Shown: positions 1 through 13,611, counted from the first letter of the stretch. The stretch: DNA of 64,000 bases from Bifidobacterium pseudocatenulatum DSM 20438 = JCM 1200 = LMG 10505 (GCF_001025215.1 NZ_AP012330.1:2249753-2313752), one strand, 5' to 3'. The notes: generated by a model from the letters alone, not told the origin. Made by a program: numbers and translations.

Positions 1-1500
1 ATTTTCGGCTTGGCAGTAGGCATGGTCGCCGACCTGTTATTTGAATCGTTGCGATCTTTCGGCTGGGAGACGACCACAAGCCGTATTTTGATGGAATTGT
101 TCCTGCCGTTCATTCTGTATTTGGGTGCGGAAGCGGTGCATGTTTCCGGCATTCTTTCGGTGGTGACGGCCGGTTTGATCATCCGTTTCGATCGCACCGG
201 CATCGGCCCGAATGTGGCTCGCACCAACATTGTTTCGTCAAGCGTATGGGGGGTATTCTCGTTCACGCTCAACGGCACGGTGTTCATTCTGCTTGGCATG
301 TTGCTGCCGAATGCGATGAGCGCAAGCTGGGACGATCCGCAAGTCAGCAATTGGCTGCTACTGGTTGCGATTCTTACGGTTTCCGCAGTGGTAATCATCA
401 TGCGATTCCTGTGGATTTCATTGATGCTACGTCTCGCGCGAGATACCGTCACCGGCAAGCGACGCAAGATGACGGCGCAACGTTGGCGTTCGGCCGCGGT
501 CATGACGTTCGGCGGGCCGAAAGGCACCATCACCCTGTCATTGATGTTCACGATCCCGTACACCATTACGGGAGGCGCGTGGTTCCCCATGCGTGACGAA
601 CTGATCTTCATCGCAGGTGGCGTGATCGTCGTAACCTTGCTGCTCGCCAACTTCCTGCTGCCGCTGCTGGCGCCGAATCGCAATAAAGACACTTCCGTGG
701 AAATGACCGAAATCACCATCGAAGTGCTGCGACGGACCGTGGAGGAACTGACGGGACGAGTCACACCCGACAATCGTCGTGCGGTGCTGATGATCATCGA
801 CTCGTATACGAAACGTATCACACGACTGAAGCAGCGCATCGGAGAAATCGATCCGCAAGGGTATATGCAACTGCAGATCGACGCGCTCAACTGGGAGAAG
901 GAATACGTCAAGGCGCGACTGGCGAAAGTCAAGGCGACGACGAACGACGACAAGGCAGCGCACGATCTGGAAATCGAAGCATGCGAGCGCCTGCTCGACC
1001 AGATCATGAGCTCTCTGCGCCATATCGAAACGGAACATAATTCCGGACGCACCATCTGGCGAGTCAAAGGCCGCTTCAGGGCGTTGCAGAGGCGTTTGGG
1101 CACGGTGGTGAAGCGTGTGAACAGCCGCATTCGCCGCACTACCCCGCTGTTCAGCGACGACGAGCTGTTCGCGCACACCCGCGCGGTGCAGGTGGATGCC
1201 ATCGAACATGTGATCGACCGCCTGTATGAGGAGATGGGCCGCGACACGTACAATACGGAACATTGCTCGGCACTGCTGCTGGATTACCGACGAGGCGAGG
1301 CTACGCTGAGGTCGCGCCCGAATGTGGGCACGAGCGCGGAGGCGCAGGCGCAGGCGGAAGAGGTGAAGCGCGAAAGCTACGGTATCGAGCTGGGTGTGAT
1401 CCAAGACATGTACGAGGCGGGTGACATTACGCGCGCGCAATCCAAGCAGCTGCGACGCAACGTGTATGTGATGAGCGTGGACGCCGACGCGCAGATCTAG
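1..1500 (+). CDS. Na+/H+ antiporter (CPA1/NhaP type), 3' part, copy A
   Basis: The reading frame is open from the first base, so the gene begins outside the window. Compared with the full copy at 23816-25888 (690 aa), the first 191 residues are not seen here. The visible part holds the later transmembrane helices, the conserved GPKGTITLSL segment of the exchanger core and a roughly 250-residue charged C-terminal cytoplasmic region rich in Lys, Arg and Glu, with probable coiled coil. The family swaps Na+ or K+ for protons across the membrane in pH and sodium homeostasis. Whether the off-window 5' part is intact decides if this copy is functional or a truncation; it cannot be judged here. Confidence 0.9.
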   Translation: MFGLAVGMVADLLFESLRSFGWETTTSRILMELFLPFILYLGAEAVHVSGILSVVTAGLIIRFDRTGIGPNVARTNIVSSSVWGVFSFTLNGTVFILLGMLLPNAMSASWDDPQVSNWLLLVAILTVSAVVIIMRFLWISLMLRLARDTVTGKRRKMTAQRWRSAAVMTFGGPKGTITLSLMFTIPYTITGGAWFPMRDELIFIAGGVIVVTLLLANFLLPLLAPNRNKDTSVEMTEITIEVLRRTVEELTGRVTPDNRRAVLMIIDSYTKRITRLKQRIGEIDPQGYMQLQIDALNWEKEYVKARLAKVKATTNDDKAAHDLEIEACERLLDQIMSSLRHIETEHNSGRTIWRVKGRFRALQRRLGTVVKRVNSRIRRTTPLFSDDELFAHTRAVQVDAIEHVIDRLYEEMGRDTYNTEHCSALLLDYRRGEATLRSRPNVGTSAEAQAQAEEVKRESYGIELGVIQDMYEAGDITRAQSKQLRRNVYVMSVDADAQI

Positions 1501-1814
1501 CATCCAACTGATCTGATGGGATCAGCAAGCTGGCGTGAGCCGGTGATCCGCAGCGAGTTTGTCTGCGGACGAACTGTGGAAACGTGGGGGACGAGACAAC
1601 TGTAGGAACGGAACACGGCGTGGAAGGCGGCAAACTGGAGGCCATTCCACAATCTAAAACATGAGGGAATTGAAATTCTCAGATATTTCCCAGAAAACAC
1701 CAGACATGTACTCAGCATCGTCTGTTTATATAGGAGATGTCAGCAAAAGAGCCGACCAGGAACCCACAGCAGTTCCCGACAATTGAACCCTTTCTTCTTC
1801 TCTCTCCTTTCTCT

Positions 1815-1849
1815 CCCCGGTGGTTTTCTCTCCACCGGGGTTTCTTTTT
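1815..1849 (+). terminator. Rho-independent terminator
   Basis: Arms CCCCGGTGG (1815-1823) and CCACCGGGG (1832-1840) pair perfectly across an 8-base loop and are followed by TTTCTTTTT. It lies about 315 bp past the antiporter stop. The stretch 1501-1814 contains no gene I can support, so either the antiporter mRNA has a long 3' UTR or a short RNA is made there. Confidence 0.8.
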
Positions 1850-1860
1850 GCCCTCAACGG

Positions 1861-2010
1861 GTGGATTCCTCCAGCCAGTGGGAGAATCCGCCCGCTGGCA
1901 GCTCACTCAAAGTCCAGAAACCGCCACTCACTGGAACAATCACCCCGCTGGCAAGCCGCCCAACGTCCCAATCCTTCCAGTGACTGGGAGGATTGCCCCG
2001 CTGGAACGGG
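1861..2010. repeat. Three degenerate ~52-bp repeat units
   Basis: A core resembling CCAGTGACTGGGAGGAT followed by CNCCCCGCTGG occurs at about 1871-1898, 1924-1951 and 1976-2003, with a 52-53 bp period. The third unit contains a 25-bp near-palindrome (1970-1994). A related unit lies at about 4085-4170. The elements sit in intergenic DNA before the esterase start and at the end of the dcd/zinc-protein segment. They resemble a genome-interspersed repeat family more than coding sequence. Confidence 0.6.
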
Positions 2011-2016
2011 TATATT
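2011..2016 (+). promoter_or_regulatory. -10-like hexamer for a probable leaderless esterase mRNA
   Basis: TATATT ends 6 nt before the ATG at 2023. The GGAGG between them is too close (about one base) to act as a normal Shine-Dalgarno sequence. Initiation at or next to the start codon would fit. No good -35 is visible. Confidence 0.45.
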
Positions 2017-2022
2017 GGAGGC

Positions 2023-2826
2023 ATGAGTGAAATACGCGAGCACGAGACCAGTGATTCCCACGACTCCAGCAACCCAAACACCCCGACCAGTCTGATCGGG
2101 CGCGAATCGCAGGTGGTTCCAGGGAGGTTCGGCGAGCCGCTGCAGGTCACGCACGTACAGTATTCGCGCGGGGGCGGCAATGCGGCTCCACGACGCCCGC
2201 TGTTCCTCTGCCTGCACGGTTGGGGCTCCAATGAGGCCGATTTGGCCGACATGATGCGTTACGTGGCTCCTTATAACGATTTCGCGTCGTTGCGCGCGCC
2301 GCTCGTGCTGCAGGAGGCTGGTTCCGGTGAATTCGGTTTCGGTCAGGGCGCGTATTCGTGGTTCCATGATTGCGTGCCGTCCGGCGAAGATCTGGATCGA
2401 GACGCTTATGCTGCCGCTCAAGCCATTGACGATTGGGTTGCGCGCAATGTTCCCGAAGATCGCGCTGTAGTGCCGATCGGTTTTTCGCAGGGCGGTTTGC
2501 TGGCGATTCATCTGCTGCGCGTCCATCCGGAACGGTACGCCGCGTCAATCTCGCTTTCCGGCTTCCTTGCGCCGGGAATCGTCGCCGGTAGCGCGCCGGC
2601 CGACAGTCATGTCGCGGAATTGAATATTCCTGTGTTCTACGGCTATGGCAAGAACGATACCGTGATTCCGATGCCGGAGCTTTTCGCAACCGCCGCTTGG
2701 CTGGACGAGCATACGTTCCTCACGTCGAAAAGCTACCGTGGACTCGATCATGCGGTCAGTCTCAACGAATTCAGCGATTTGCGCGACTGGCTTGCCGCGC
2801 ACGATATCGCGCCGGGAATCCTGTAA
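2023..2826 (+). CDS. Serine esterase, alpha/beta-hydrolase fold (phospholipase/carboxylesterase type), copy A
   Basis: A 267-aa cytoplasmic hydrolase. The strand before the nucleophile elbow is followed by GFSQGG, with Ser155 as the likely nucleophile. Asp212 (in GKNDTVIP) and His243 (in RGLDHAVS) complete a classic triad. LHGWGSN at about 64-70 provides the oxyanion-hole region. The family hydrolyses carboxyl or lysophospholipid esters; the natural substrate cannot be told. The ATG at 2023 is preferred over the upstream TTG at 1993 because the homologous fold begins well after it and a -10-like hexamer sits just upstream. It stands alone, followed by dcd about 250 bp away. An identical gene lies at 26411-27214. 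Confidence 0.85.
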   Translation: MSEIREHETSDSHDSSNPNTPTSLIGRESQVVPGRFGEPLQVTHVQYSRGGGNAAPRRPLFLCLHGWGSNEADLADMMRYVAPYNDFASLRAPLVLQEAGSGEFGFGQGAYSWFHDCVPSGEDLDRDAYAAAQAIDDWVARNVPEDRAVVPIGFSQGGLLAIHLLRVHPERYAASISLSGFLAPGIVAGSAPADSHVAELNIPVFYGYGKNDTVIPMPELFATAAWLDEHTFLTSKSYRGLDHAVSLNEFSDLRDWLAAHDIAPGIL

Positions 2827-3073
2827 GAAATCCTGCGGAAGAATCCCGTAGAAAAATCCTGCAGAAAAATCCGATGCAACGGATTTTGCGTACCAAGCAC
2901 ACGGCAATCGTTACAACCCGATATAAGCCACGATATAGCGATACCGCGTTAGACTAGAGCCAGCTAATAATCATTTCGCAATTGCCGGCATTCGCACGCT
3001 CAACCATGCGAACGTTCGAATGTTGGCGAGCGCCATACCGGCACATTCGCGTGCCTGGCAATAAGGAGTTTCG

Positions 3074-3655
3074 ATGCTGCTGTCCGATCGCGACATTCTC
3101 GCCGCGCAGGCCGAAGGTCATATTTCACTCGATCCATGGACCCCGGAAATGGTGCAGCCCGCTTCCATTGACGTGCGTTTGGACCGTTTCTTCCGTCTGT
3201 TCAACAATCATGCGTACACGTATGTCGATCCGGCTGAGAATCAGGGCGAGCTGACCGAGCAGTTCGAGGTGGCTCCGGGCGAACCGTGGATTCTGCATCC
3301 GGGTGAGTTCGCATTGGGTTCCACGTGGGAGTACGTGAAGCTTGATCCGACGATTGCCGCCCGCCTGGAAGGCAAGAGCTCACTGGGCCGCTTGGGCATT
3401 CTCACACATTCCACCGCAGGCTTCATCGACCCTGGTTTCGAGGGTCATATCACGTTGGAATTGTCGAATGTGTCGACATTGCCGGTGAAGTTGTGGCCGG
3501 GCATGAAGATCGGCCAGATGTGCTTTTTCCAGCTCAGCTCCCCCGCCGAACATCCGTACGGTTCGCAAGGCACCGGCTCGCATTATCAGGGTCAGCGCGG
3601 TCCGACGCCGAGCCGTTCCTACGTGAACTTCTACAAAGCCGACATCACCGACTAA
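3074..3655 (+). CDS. dcd: dCTP deaminase (probably dUMP-forming), copy A
   Basis: A 193-aa protein of normal length for the trimeric dCTP deaminase/dUTPase fold. The central run [13 protein letters not shown]...[18 protein letters not shown] contains the substrate-binding and catalytic segment, with the catalytic Glu in the last strand. The C-terminal [16 protein letters not shown] is the flexible tail that closes the active site. Known actinobacterial relatives (Rv0321 type) are bifunctional, taking dCTP directly to dUMP for thymidylate synthesis. That is family knowledge, not shown here. A good ribosome site (AAGGAG) lies 7 nt before ATG 3074. The 2827-3073 spacer holds no gene. Duplicated at 27462-28043. 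Confidence 0.95.
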   Translation: MLLSDRDILAAQAEGHISLDPWTPEMVQPASIDVRLDRFFRLFNNHAYTYVDPAENQGELTEQFEVAPGEPWILHPGEFALGSTWEYVKLDPTIAARLEGKSSLGRLGILTHSTAGFIDPGFEGHITLELSNVSTLPVKLWPGMKIGQMCFFQLSSPAEHPYGSQGTGSHYQGQRGPTPSRSYVNFYKADITD

Positions 3656-3724
3656 TCATCAAATATTCTTGGATTATCGCAATATATTGTCGATATATGG
3701 CGATTGATATTCCACCAAAAATAC

Positions 3725-3768
3725 AAAAAGATTGGCTATCACATATCGCATGATAGCCAATCTTTTTT
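3725..3768. terminator. Bidirectional terminator between dcd and the zinc-protein gene
   Basis: A 16-17 bp perfect stem (3725-3741 with 3751-3768) has a 9-base loop, an A-run on the left and a T-run on the right, so it can stop transcription from either side. It separates the converging dcd and zinc-protein genes. Confidence 0.9.
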
Positions 3769-3819
3769 GCAATCTTCTATTGAGATTTCTTGTTGCAATG
3801 TCAGCAATATCGAATGATA

Positions 3820-4032
3820 TTAAAAGATACTGCAACAGCGATTGGTAACGCCTTTTAGCGCTTGTGGATCGCGATGTGTGAGATGCCAGGTTCCGCAGAA
3901 TTCGCACCGATACACCCATAGTTCAGTGCCGCGTTCACGCCAGCTCTGGTCGGCGGCCTGCCGGGCCGTCGCTTTGTCGCGATACATGATTTTGTTCGAT
4001 TCGACGCAGCGTTTGGGTACGAAATAATGCAT
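3820..4032 (-). CDS. Small zinc-ribbon-like protein, unknown function, copy A
   Basis: A 70-aa protein starting MHYFVPKR. A single Cys/His cluster, YRCEFCGTWHLTHR (about residues 41-54, CxxCxxxHxxxH), suggests one bound zinc. A basic, alanine-rich helix lies before it. Similar short proteins are, from memory, widespread in actinobacteria and their phages, but I know no function. The much longer frame that reads through the 5S region to 4704 is not credible, so I start at the ATG complementary to 4030-4032. A -10-like TAGACT lies 8 nt upstream and there is only a weak GGGGA. The gene runs in the same direction as the rrn operon and lies just past its terminator. Confidence 0.7.
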   Translation of the reverse strand: MHYFVPKRCVESNKIMYRDKATARQAADQSWRERGTELWVYRCEFCGTWHLTHRDPQALKGVTNRCCSIF

Positions 4033-4079
4033 AGTTCCCCAGTCTATTCCACCATCGGATAAGGGCAGGAAGCTCCCCT

Positions 4080-4175
4080 GGAATTCCTGGGATCCCCCAG
4101 CGTCCCGGGACTCCCAGTGACTGGAGGAATCATCCCGCCGGCAGTCCTTCCGGCGTCCAAAAACCTCCACCGAAT
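4080..4175. repeat. Degenerate repeat unit related to 1861-2010
   Basis: The stretch around 4110-4165 contains CCCAGTGACTGGAGGAATCATCCCGCCGG followed by a GGCGTCCAAAAACC spacer. This matches the core and spacer words of the three units at 1861-2010. Similarity is visible by eye only; the family boundary is approximate. Confidence 0.5.
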
Positions 4176-4201
4176 GGAGGAAGACACCCGTGCGCGGGAA
4201 T

Positions 4202-4248
4202 AAAAAAGGACCTTCCGGGAACCCCGATGGGGCTCGACCGGAAGGTCC
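4202..4248 (-). terminator. rrn operon terminator, copy A
   Basis: On the minus strand GGACCTTCCGG pairs with CCGGAAGGTCC (4238-4248 with 4208-4218), with a further GC-rich hairpin in the loop, and is followed by a T-run. It lies 11 bp past the 5S 3' end. Confidence 0.9.
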
Positions 4249-4259
4249 ATAAGTTGAAT

Positions 4260-4374
4260 GCGGCGGCGTGCTACTCTCCCACACCCTCTCGAGTGCAGTA
4301 CCATCGCCGCGACCAGGCCTTAGCTTCCGGGTTCGGAAAGGGACCGGGCGTCTCACCTGGGCCATGACCACCGC
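4260..4374 (-). rRNA. rrf: 5S ribosomal RNA, copy A
   Basis: About 115 nt on the minus strand. The ends GCGGTGGTCATGGC and GTAGCACGCCGCCGC pair as the 5S terminal helix, and the internal CCGAACCCGGAAGCTAAG is the conserved 5S core. It is third in a 16S-23S-5S operon. The 4375-4587 spacer after 23S has no tRNA. Confidence 0.95.
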
Positions 4375-4587
4375 AAAACCAATATAACGGCCAACCACAA
4401 GGATCGGCCGGCAGAACCGGAACCACGCCACGATTCCGATCGTGGCGGTCCGGGAACCGGACAACGGACGCGAGCAACCAAACGCTTCACCGGTATCGTT
4501 TCCGTGACCACAAGAAACAATGCTCCTTGCCATCCAACGAAAGAAACCACCACAGGACGAGACCCGACCCAACAAGCGGGTCGGAAA

Positions 4588-7671
<3,084 letters not shown>

Positions 7672-7842
7672 GCCCCGAAAAAACCCAATGATAGCTTCAA
7701 ACGCCAGACGACAAATCATCACACTGTAAAAAATGATCACAAAACGATCGATCTCGAAACCAGACTCCAAAAAAGAAGCCTGGCGAAATCGCGATAAAGC
7801 AAACGATGACATCACATCATCGCATTGCTCGCGTCCACTATC

Positions 7843-7860
7843 CAGTTCTCAAACCACCAC
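7843..7860 (-). promoter_or_regulatory. boxA-like antitermination motif in the 16S-23S spacer
   Basis: On the minus strand GTGGTGGTTTGAGAACTGG is nearly the same as the motif in the leader (9831-9848). GTTTGAGAACT matches the actinobacterial rRNA boxA/nut element. The rest of the spacer 7672-8120 has no tRNA gene, as is usual for bifidobacterial rrn operons. Confidence 0.65.
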
Positions 7861-8119
7861 GCGCCCCGACCGGACCCGACCCGCGGCCCGCAAGGCCGAC
7901 GGCGTCCCACCAGGGGCATCCGGAAAACCGCACGCACCCAAAACGGATGCGGGTGGCGGTCCGGGAACCCAAAAGCATATCCGCACCACTCCCCGCCGGC
8001 CCCAAGGACCCGCGAAGCCAACGATCTCTTCCACACCAGCACGCCCACACGAACCCGGGAACCATCCCCGGCGCATGGGCCACACGACGGACGCCAGACC
8101 GGCGTCCTGAAAAACTCCG

Positions 8120-9650
<1,531 letters not shown>

Positions 9651-9830
9651 AAAACTTTGCAGAAAGCCAACATGTGACTCTCAAAAACAAGAAAATTGAC
9701 GATCGCCTTATAAGGAAAGGCGCATCGCACGAAAACCTCACCGTCCTTCAAGGCCTCCCGGCCACTCGCGAACGAGCGGACGATGAACTGGCAATCATTG
9801 ACTATAAAGAAGTAGTACAAATACGCTCTT

Positions 9831-9848
9831 GAGTTCTCAAACCACCAC
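9831..9848 (-). promoter_or_regulatory. boxA-like antitermination motif in the rrn leader, copy A
   Basis: The minus strand reads GTGGTGGTTTGAGAACTC, about 180 nt before the 16S 5' end. The shared GGTTTGAGAACT in leader and spacer supports a role in Nus-dependent antitermination. Confidence 0.65.
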
Positions 9849-9909
9849 CGCTCACCCGCCTCGAGGCACCCCAACCGGGGAACCACTCGCCGAGCGGCAG
9901 CAAGAGATA

Positions 9910-9939
9910 AACCTACAGCACAATCCCATTCCACGCAAA
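9910..9939 (-). promoter_or_regulatory. rrn promoter, copy A
   Basis: On the minus strand -35 TTTGCG (9934-9939), an 18-bp spacer and -10 TAGGTT (9910-9915). The other operon has TTTGCG, 18 bp and TAAATT at the matching place although the surrounding DNA differs. That conservation is the main support. It predicts a leader of about 250 nt. Confidence 0.7.
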
Positions 9940-10134
9940 TCGGGCATGACGAAACAAGACGCGGACCCTTGCAAACACTGGAAAGCGTCGGCGTGTCGAA
10001 ATCCGTCTTTCTTACACCATAAATCGCAAAACCAACTCCAGCACAACCCAAAAATCGTCAGAAAAAGCTGATTGCCGCGTGTCACACAACGCAACAACAC
10101 GGCAATCAGCAGATCAACAGCGCATCACAGCAAG

Positions 10135-11221
10135 TCACAGACGATCGGAAAGCCAATCGAACACCAAACGCAATGCGCGAGCGCTACGGAATCCGTAACA
10201 GGCATGGCAGGCGTTATCGAGCTTGTAGAACGTCACATCCTTGCCAAGCGCTTTCAACGTGGCATACAGGCGACAACTCTGATTGAACGGCACCAACTGA
10301 TCGCGGCCACCATGCATGATCAGCGTTGACGGAGTGGGCATATCGGCACTCAGATAAGTCATAGGCGAAGCCGGGGCGCTCAAATCCGGATGTTCAAGCA
10401 CGTCACCGCCATCAATCACCACACCTTCCGGGCACTGCGGATCACTGTGGTTCTGCGAACTCGGATAAAAGTTCATCTTCGCGAAATCAGTAGGGCCATG
10501 CCAATCCACGATCGCGTTCACTTCGACGCTTTCCTCGGCATAGGCATCCGTATCAGGCGCGCGATTGCCAGTGAACCCAGCCATCAACACCGTATGACCG
10601 CCCGAAGAATCGCCCCACAGCGCAATACGATCCTTGTTGCAATGGAAGCGTTCGGCATTCTTGCGCATGAAACGCACCGCAGTCTTGCAATCCTGCATCT
10701 GCGCGGGGAACGGCGCAATATCGCTGTGACGATACTTCAGCGCAGCCACCACATACCCCTGCTCGGCAATACGCACGAAATAATTCGAGCAATCGGTCAC
10801 ATTCTGCTCGTGGAATGCCGAACCGCGCACAAACACAATCACTGGCCAACCACCTTCCGGCATTGCGCCCTCGGGCATATTGTCAACGCCAGGCGTGAAC
10901 ACCCACATCGGCAAATCAACACTGCTGTCATCAGCCAGCTGACGGGTCACGTATGTAACCTGCTCGATATTCACGGGATATCCGAAATCATCCTGGTCCA
11001 AGTCGGAAATCACTTGGCAGCCTTCCGGAAACTCATCAGTGTGCGGGAAGAACTTAGTCTGCTCGCGGCGTCGGAATCGGGGCAAGCTGTGTCGGCGACG
11101 GCGGCGCCACCATCGATTCGATATCGATTGCCCCGATCGCCGTAACCGTCTCGGTCGTTTCGGCAGTCTCGGCCGCATCAGCGCCATCATCTGCAATGTT
11201 TTGTGCAATATCAGTAGTCAT
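10135..11221 (-). pseudogene. Alpha/beta-hydrolase (esterase/lipase family), apparent frameshift near the 5' end
   Basis: The body of the protein (frame ending at 10135) has GGWPVIVFVRGSAF (oxyanion-hole region), GDSSGGH with the nucleophile Ser, HGGRDQLVPF with the acidic residue and a late His in NACHACYG, so the hydrolase domain is complete. Its frame has no plausible start: upstream it reads an Arg-rich shadow. The likely start is ATG at 11219-11221 (MTTDIAQN), with a good ribosome site GAGAGG 6 nt upstream. That frame stops at 11054-11056, after PIPTPRAD. Moving one base joins it to QTKFFPHTDEF of the hydrolase. This looks like a single-base indel around 11056-11085, either a real lesion or a sequencing error. 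No slippery site is obvious. Confidence 0.65.
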
Positions 11222-11294
11222 AATGCACCTCTCATTCCTTTCCATGCATGATTATTAAGATTGCTTTTCTCGAATTTGATTGCCCGATGTTCCC

Positions 11295-11310
11295 TGTTTC
11301 ACGTGAAACA
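11295..11310. promoter_or_regulatory. parS: parS centromere site (perfect 16-bp palindrome)
   Basis: TGTTTCACGTGAAACA matches the universal parS consensus 16/16. It lies between the divergent esterase pseudogene and cobB genes, about 46 kb from parB. ParB nucleates at such sites near the origin. Confidence 0.95.
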
Positions 11311-11331
11311 TCAGAAGTTACGTCGTGCGGC

Positions 11332-11337
11332 TATACC
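11332..11337 (+). promoter_or_regulatory. -10-like hexamer for a probable leaderless cobB mRNA
   Basis: TATACC ends 6 nt before the ATG at 11344. No purine-rich ribosome site lies between. The -35 is not clear. Confidence 0.4.
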
Positions 11338-11343
11338 TAAGAT

Positions 11344-12099
11344 ATGAGCAAAAAGATCGCAGTATTGACGGGGGCGGGGATTTCCACGTCCGCAGGTATT
11401 CCCGACTTCCGTGGACCGGATGGCGTCTGGACTAAGCACCCTGAACAAACGCAAGTGTATGACATCGAAGCATTCCTTTGCCACGAGGAAGATCGCAAGT
11501 ATTCCTGGCGTTGGCAGAAGGAATCACCCGTGTGGACCGCACAGCCGGGCACCGCACATAAAGCGCTCGTCAAACTGGAACAGGCTGGCATGCTGACGCT
11601 GCTCGCCACACAAAACTTCGACGCATTGCATGAAAAAGCCGGCAATAGCAGCGACGTCATCGTCAATCTGCATGGCACCATCGGTACCTCGCACTGCATG
11701 AAGTGCCATGCAAAATATGACACCGCCGACATCATGGCGAATCTCGACAACGAACCCGATCCGCACTGCCATCGCAGACTGCCCTACAGCGGCAACATGC
11801 CATGCAACGGACTCATCAAAACCGACGTGGTCTACTTCGGCGAGGCGCTGCCGGACGGCGCGCTCGAAAAATCGTATCGACTCGCAACGCAGGCCGACGA
11901 ACTGTGGGTCATCGGATCCACGCTGGAAGTCATGCCCGCGGCAAGCATCGTGCCCATAGCCGCAGAGGCGGGCGTGCCGATCACCATTATGAACATGGGA
12001 CGCACGCAATACGATCGGTTGGCCGACCGGCTTATCCACGACGATATCGCCGTCGCCCTGCCGCAGCTCGTCGACGAAACCATCACCGCCGAGCAGTAA
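11344..12099 (+). CDS. cobB: NAD-dependent protein deacylase, sirtuin family
   Basis: A 251-aa cytoplasmic Sir2 enzyme of usual bacterial length. It has GAGIS (10-14), GIPDFRG, TQNFDALHEKAG and NLHGT, in which His is the general base, then GSTLEVMPAA and MNMG for NAD binding. The small domain holds HCMKC and a later Cys-rich stretch (CHRRLPYSGNMPC) for structural zinc. It removes acyl groups from lysines using NAD+, releasing nicotinamide and O-acyl-ADP-ribose; acetyl-CoA synthetase is a common bacterial target. The start is set by the GAGIS spacing and the hexamer just upstream. It is divergent from the esterase pseudogene, with a parS between. Confidence 0.93.
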   Translation: MSKKIAVLTGAGISTSAGIPDFRGPDGVWTKHPEQTQVYDIEAFLCHEEDRKYSWRWQKESPVWTAQPGTAHKALVKLEQAGMLTLLATQNFDALHEKAGNSSDVIVNLHGTIGTSHCMKCHAKYDTADIMANLDNEPDPHCHRRLPYSGNMPCNGLIKTDVVYFGEALPDGALEKSYRLATQADELWVIGSTLEVMPAASIVPIAAEAGVPITIMNMGRTQYDRLADRLIHDDIAVALPQLVDETITAEQ

Positions 12100-12252
12100 G
12101 CCGCACAGTAAATACGTTTTCTCGTACGTCTTGCAGTACCGGCACAAATCGTTGGAATTACACCGGTTTTGGTTGGTCGTTACCAAAATCCGAATTTTTC
12201 AACGACAAAAATCCGAATGACGTAACGGCTAGTCAAGCAATATAAACAACAA

Positions 12253-12311
12253 AAGGGTCTTGGATTGCTTTGCGACAATCAGAAATCATCGCAAGGCTTT
12301 CCAAGACCCTT
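12253..12311. terminator. Stem-loop between the converging cobB and ilvA genes
   Basis: AAGGGTCTTGGA (12253-12264) pairs with TCCAAGACCCTT (12300-12311). The 35-base loop holds a second hairpin (GATTG with CAATC). The T-tail is weak on either side. The rest of 12100-12345 holds two direct copies of AAAATCCGAAT and no gene. Confidence 0.65.
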
Positions 12312-12345
12312 ATTGGTTATCAAATACTGAAAAACGGTACTGAAA

Positions 12346-13611
12346 TCAGTAAATGCGCTTCGGCTGGAAACCGGCTTCCCGCAATGCCTCGAGCACACGA
12401 TCAATGTGGTCGGGACCATTCGTTTCAACCGTCACGCCCAAAGCCACGGCATTCGCGTAATGGCTGGACGCCTTGAACTGGTCGTGATCCAGCGCGATAA
12501 CGTTCGCACGCTGCTCGGCCAGCAATGTGGCGACCTTCACCAGCTGTCCCGGGGTATCGGGCAGCTCGACCTCGAAATGCATGATGCGGCCACGCGTGAT
12601 CATACCCTTCTGAATCACAGCGCCAATGGACACAGTGTCTTCATTACCGCCAGACATGATCGGCACCACCACATGCGGACCCTTCGCCTCAGCGAACTTG
12701 CGCGAGCGCAGGTTGAGGTGCTCGAGCGCAGCCAGAGACACAGCGCCGGCAGCCTCAACCACCAGCTTGTGCTTTTCGAGCATGAGCAGGATCATCTCGT
12801 TGATGTCACGCTCGGTCACGGTGACGATGTCGTCAAGGAATTCGTTGAGCAGCGCGAACGTGAGATCGCCCGGACGCTTCACGGCGACGCCCTCGGCGGA
12901 CGTGCGCACCTGGTCGGCGGCAACCACATGACCTGCGGCCAGCGAATTCTTCCATGCTGGGCTACCCTCCGGAATCGCGCCGATCACGCGCACTTCCGGC
13001 TTGAACGTCTTGATGGCGAGCGCCACACCGGCACCAAGACCGCCACCGCCCAGCGGTACGACCACGTCGGTGACGTTCGGCACGTCTTCGAGGATTTCAA
13101 GGCCGATGGTGCCCTGACCGCACAGCACCTCGTAATCGTCGAATGGCGGCACGTAGATCATGCCTTCGGTGTCGCTCAATTCCTGGGCGCGGGCTGCGGA
13201 TTCGTCGAACACCTCGCCGTACAGCACCACGTCTGCACCGTACGCCTTGGTGGCGTCAACCTTCAGCGGCGGAGTGATCTGCGGCATGCAGATCGTTGCC
13301 TTCGCACCACGTTCGCGAGCCGCATAGGCCACGCCCTGCGCATGGTTGCCCGCGGAAGCGGTGACAATGCCGCGAGCCAGCTGCTCATCACTCAGGGATG
13401 CGATCTTGTTGTAGGCGCCGCGAATCTTGAACGATCCGGTGACCTGGAGATTCTCAGGCTTGAGCAGAATCTCATGTCCGGTCATGTCGGACAGCACCTT
13501 GGACGGAATGATTTCCGTGTGGCGCGCAGTGCCCTTGAGTCGTTCGGCGGCTAGTTTCAGTTCAGCTGCGTGATCGCGCTGCAATGCTTTGAGAACCTCG
13601 TTTTGTTCCAT
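12346..13611 (-). CDS. ilvA: Threonine dehydratase (PLP-dependent, single ACT domain)
   Basis: A 421-aa protein that deaminates L-threonine to 2-oxobutanoate, the first step toward isoleucine. The fold-type II PLP domain has VTGSFKIRGA with the Schiff-base lysine, SAGNHAQG, and the glycine-rich phosphate loop VVPLGGGGLGAG. The last 85 or so residues (FEVELPDTPGQLVKVATLLAEQ) form one ACT domain, so it is the short, single-ACT type and regulation may differ from the two-ACT E. coli IlvA. It stands alone on the minus strand. A -10-like TACAAT lies 7 nt before the ATG, with no ribosome site. Confidence 0.93.
   Translation of the reverse strand: MEQNEVLKALQRDHAAELKLAAERLKGTARHTEIIPSKVLSDMTGHEILLKPENLQVTGSFKIRGAYNKIASLSDEQLARGIVTASAGNHAQGVAYAARERGAKATICMPQITPPLKVDATKAYGADVVLYGEVFDESAARAQELSDTEGMIYVPPFDDYEVLCGQGTIGLEILEDVPNVTDVVVPLGGGGLGAGVALAIKTFKPEVRVIGAIPEGSPAWKNSLAAGHVVAADQVRTSAEGVAVKRPGDLTFALLNEFLDDIVTVTERDINEMILLMLEKHKLVVEAAGAVSLAALEHLNLRSRKFAEAKGPHVVVPIMSGGNEDTVSIGAVIQKGMITRGRIMHFEVELPDTPGQLVKVATLLAEQRANVIALDHDQFKASSHYANAVALGVTVETNGPDHIDRVLEALREAGFQPKRIY

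Noticed and set aside
1737..2030. 97-codon frame and its relatives around 1712-2252 on both strands
   Set aside because: They run through a terminator hairpin and the degenerate repeats, and the start has no proper ribosome spacing.
11054..11085. Programmed frameshift in the esterase gene
   Set aside because: No slippery heptamer or downstream structure is evident; an indel is simpler.
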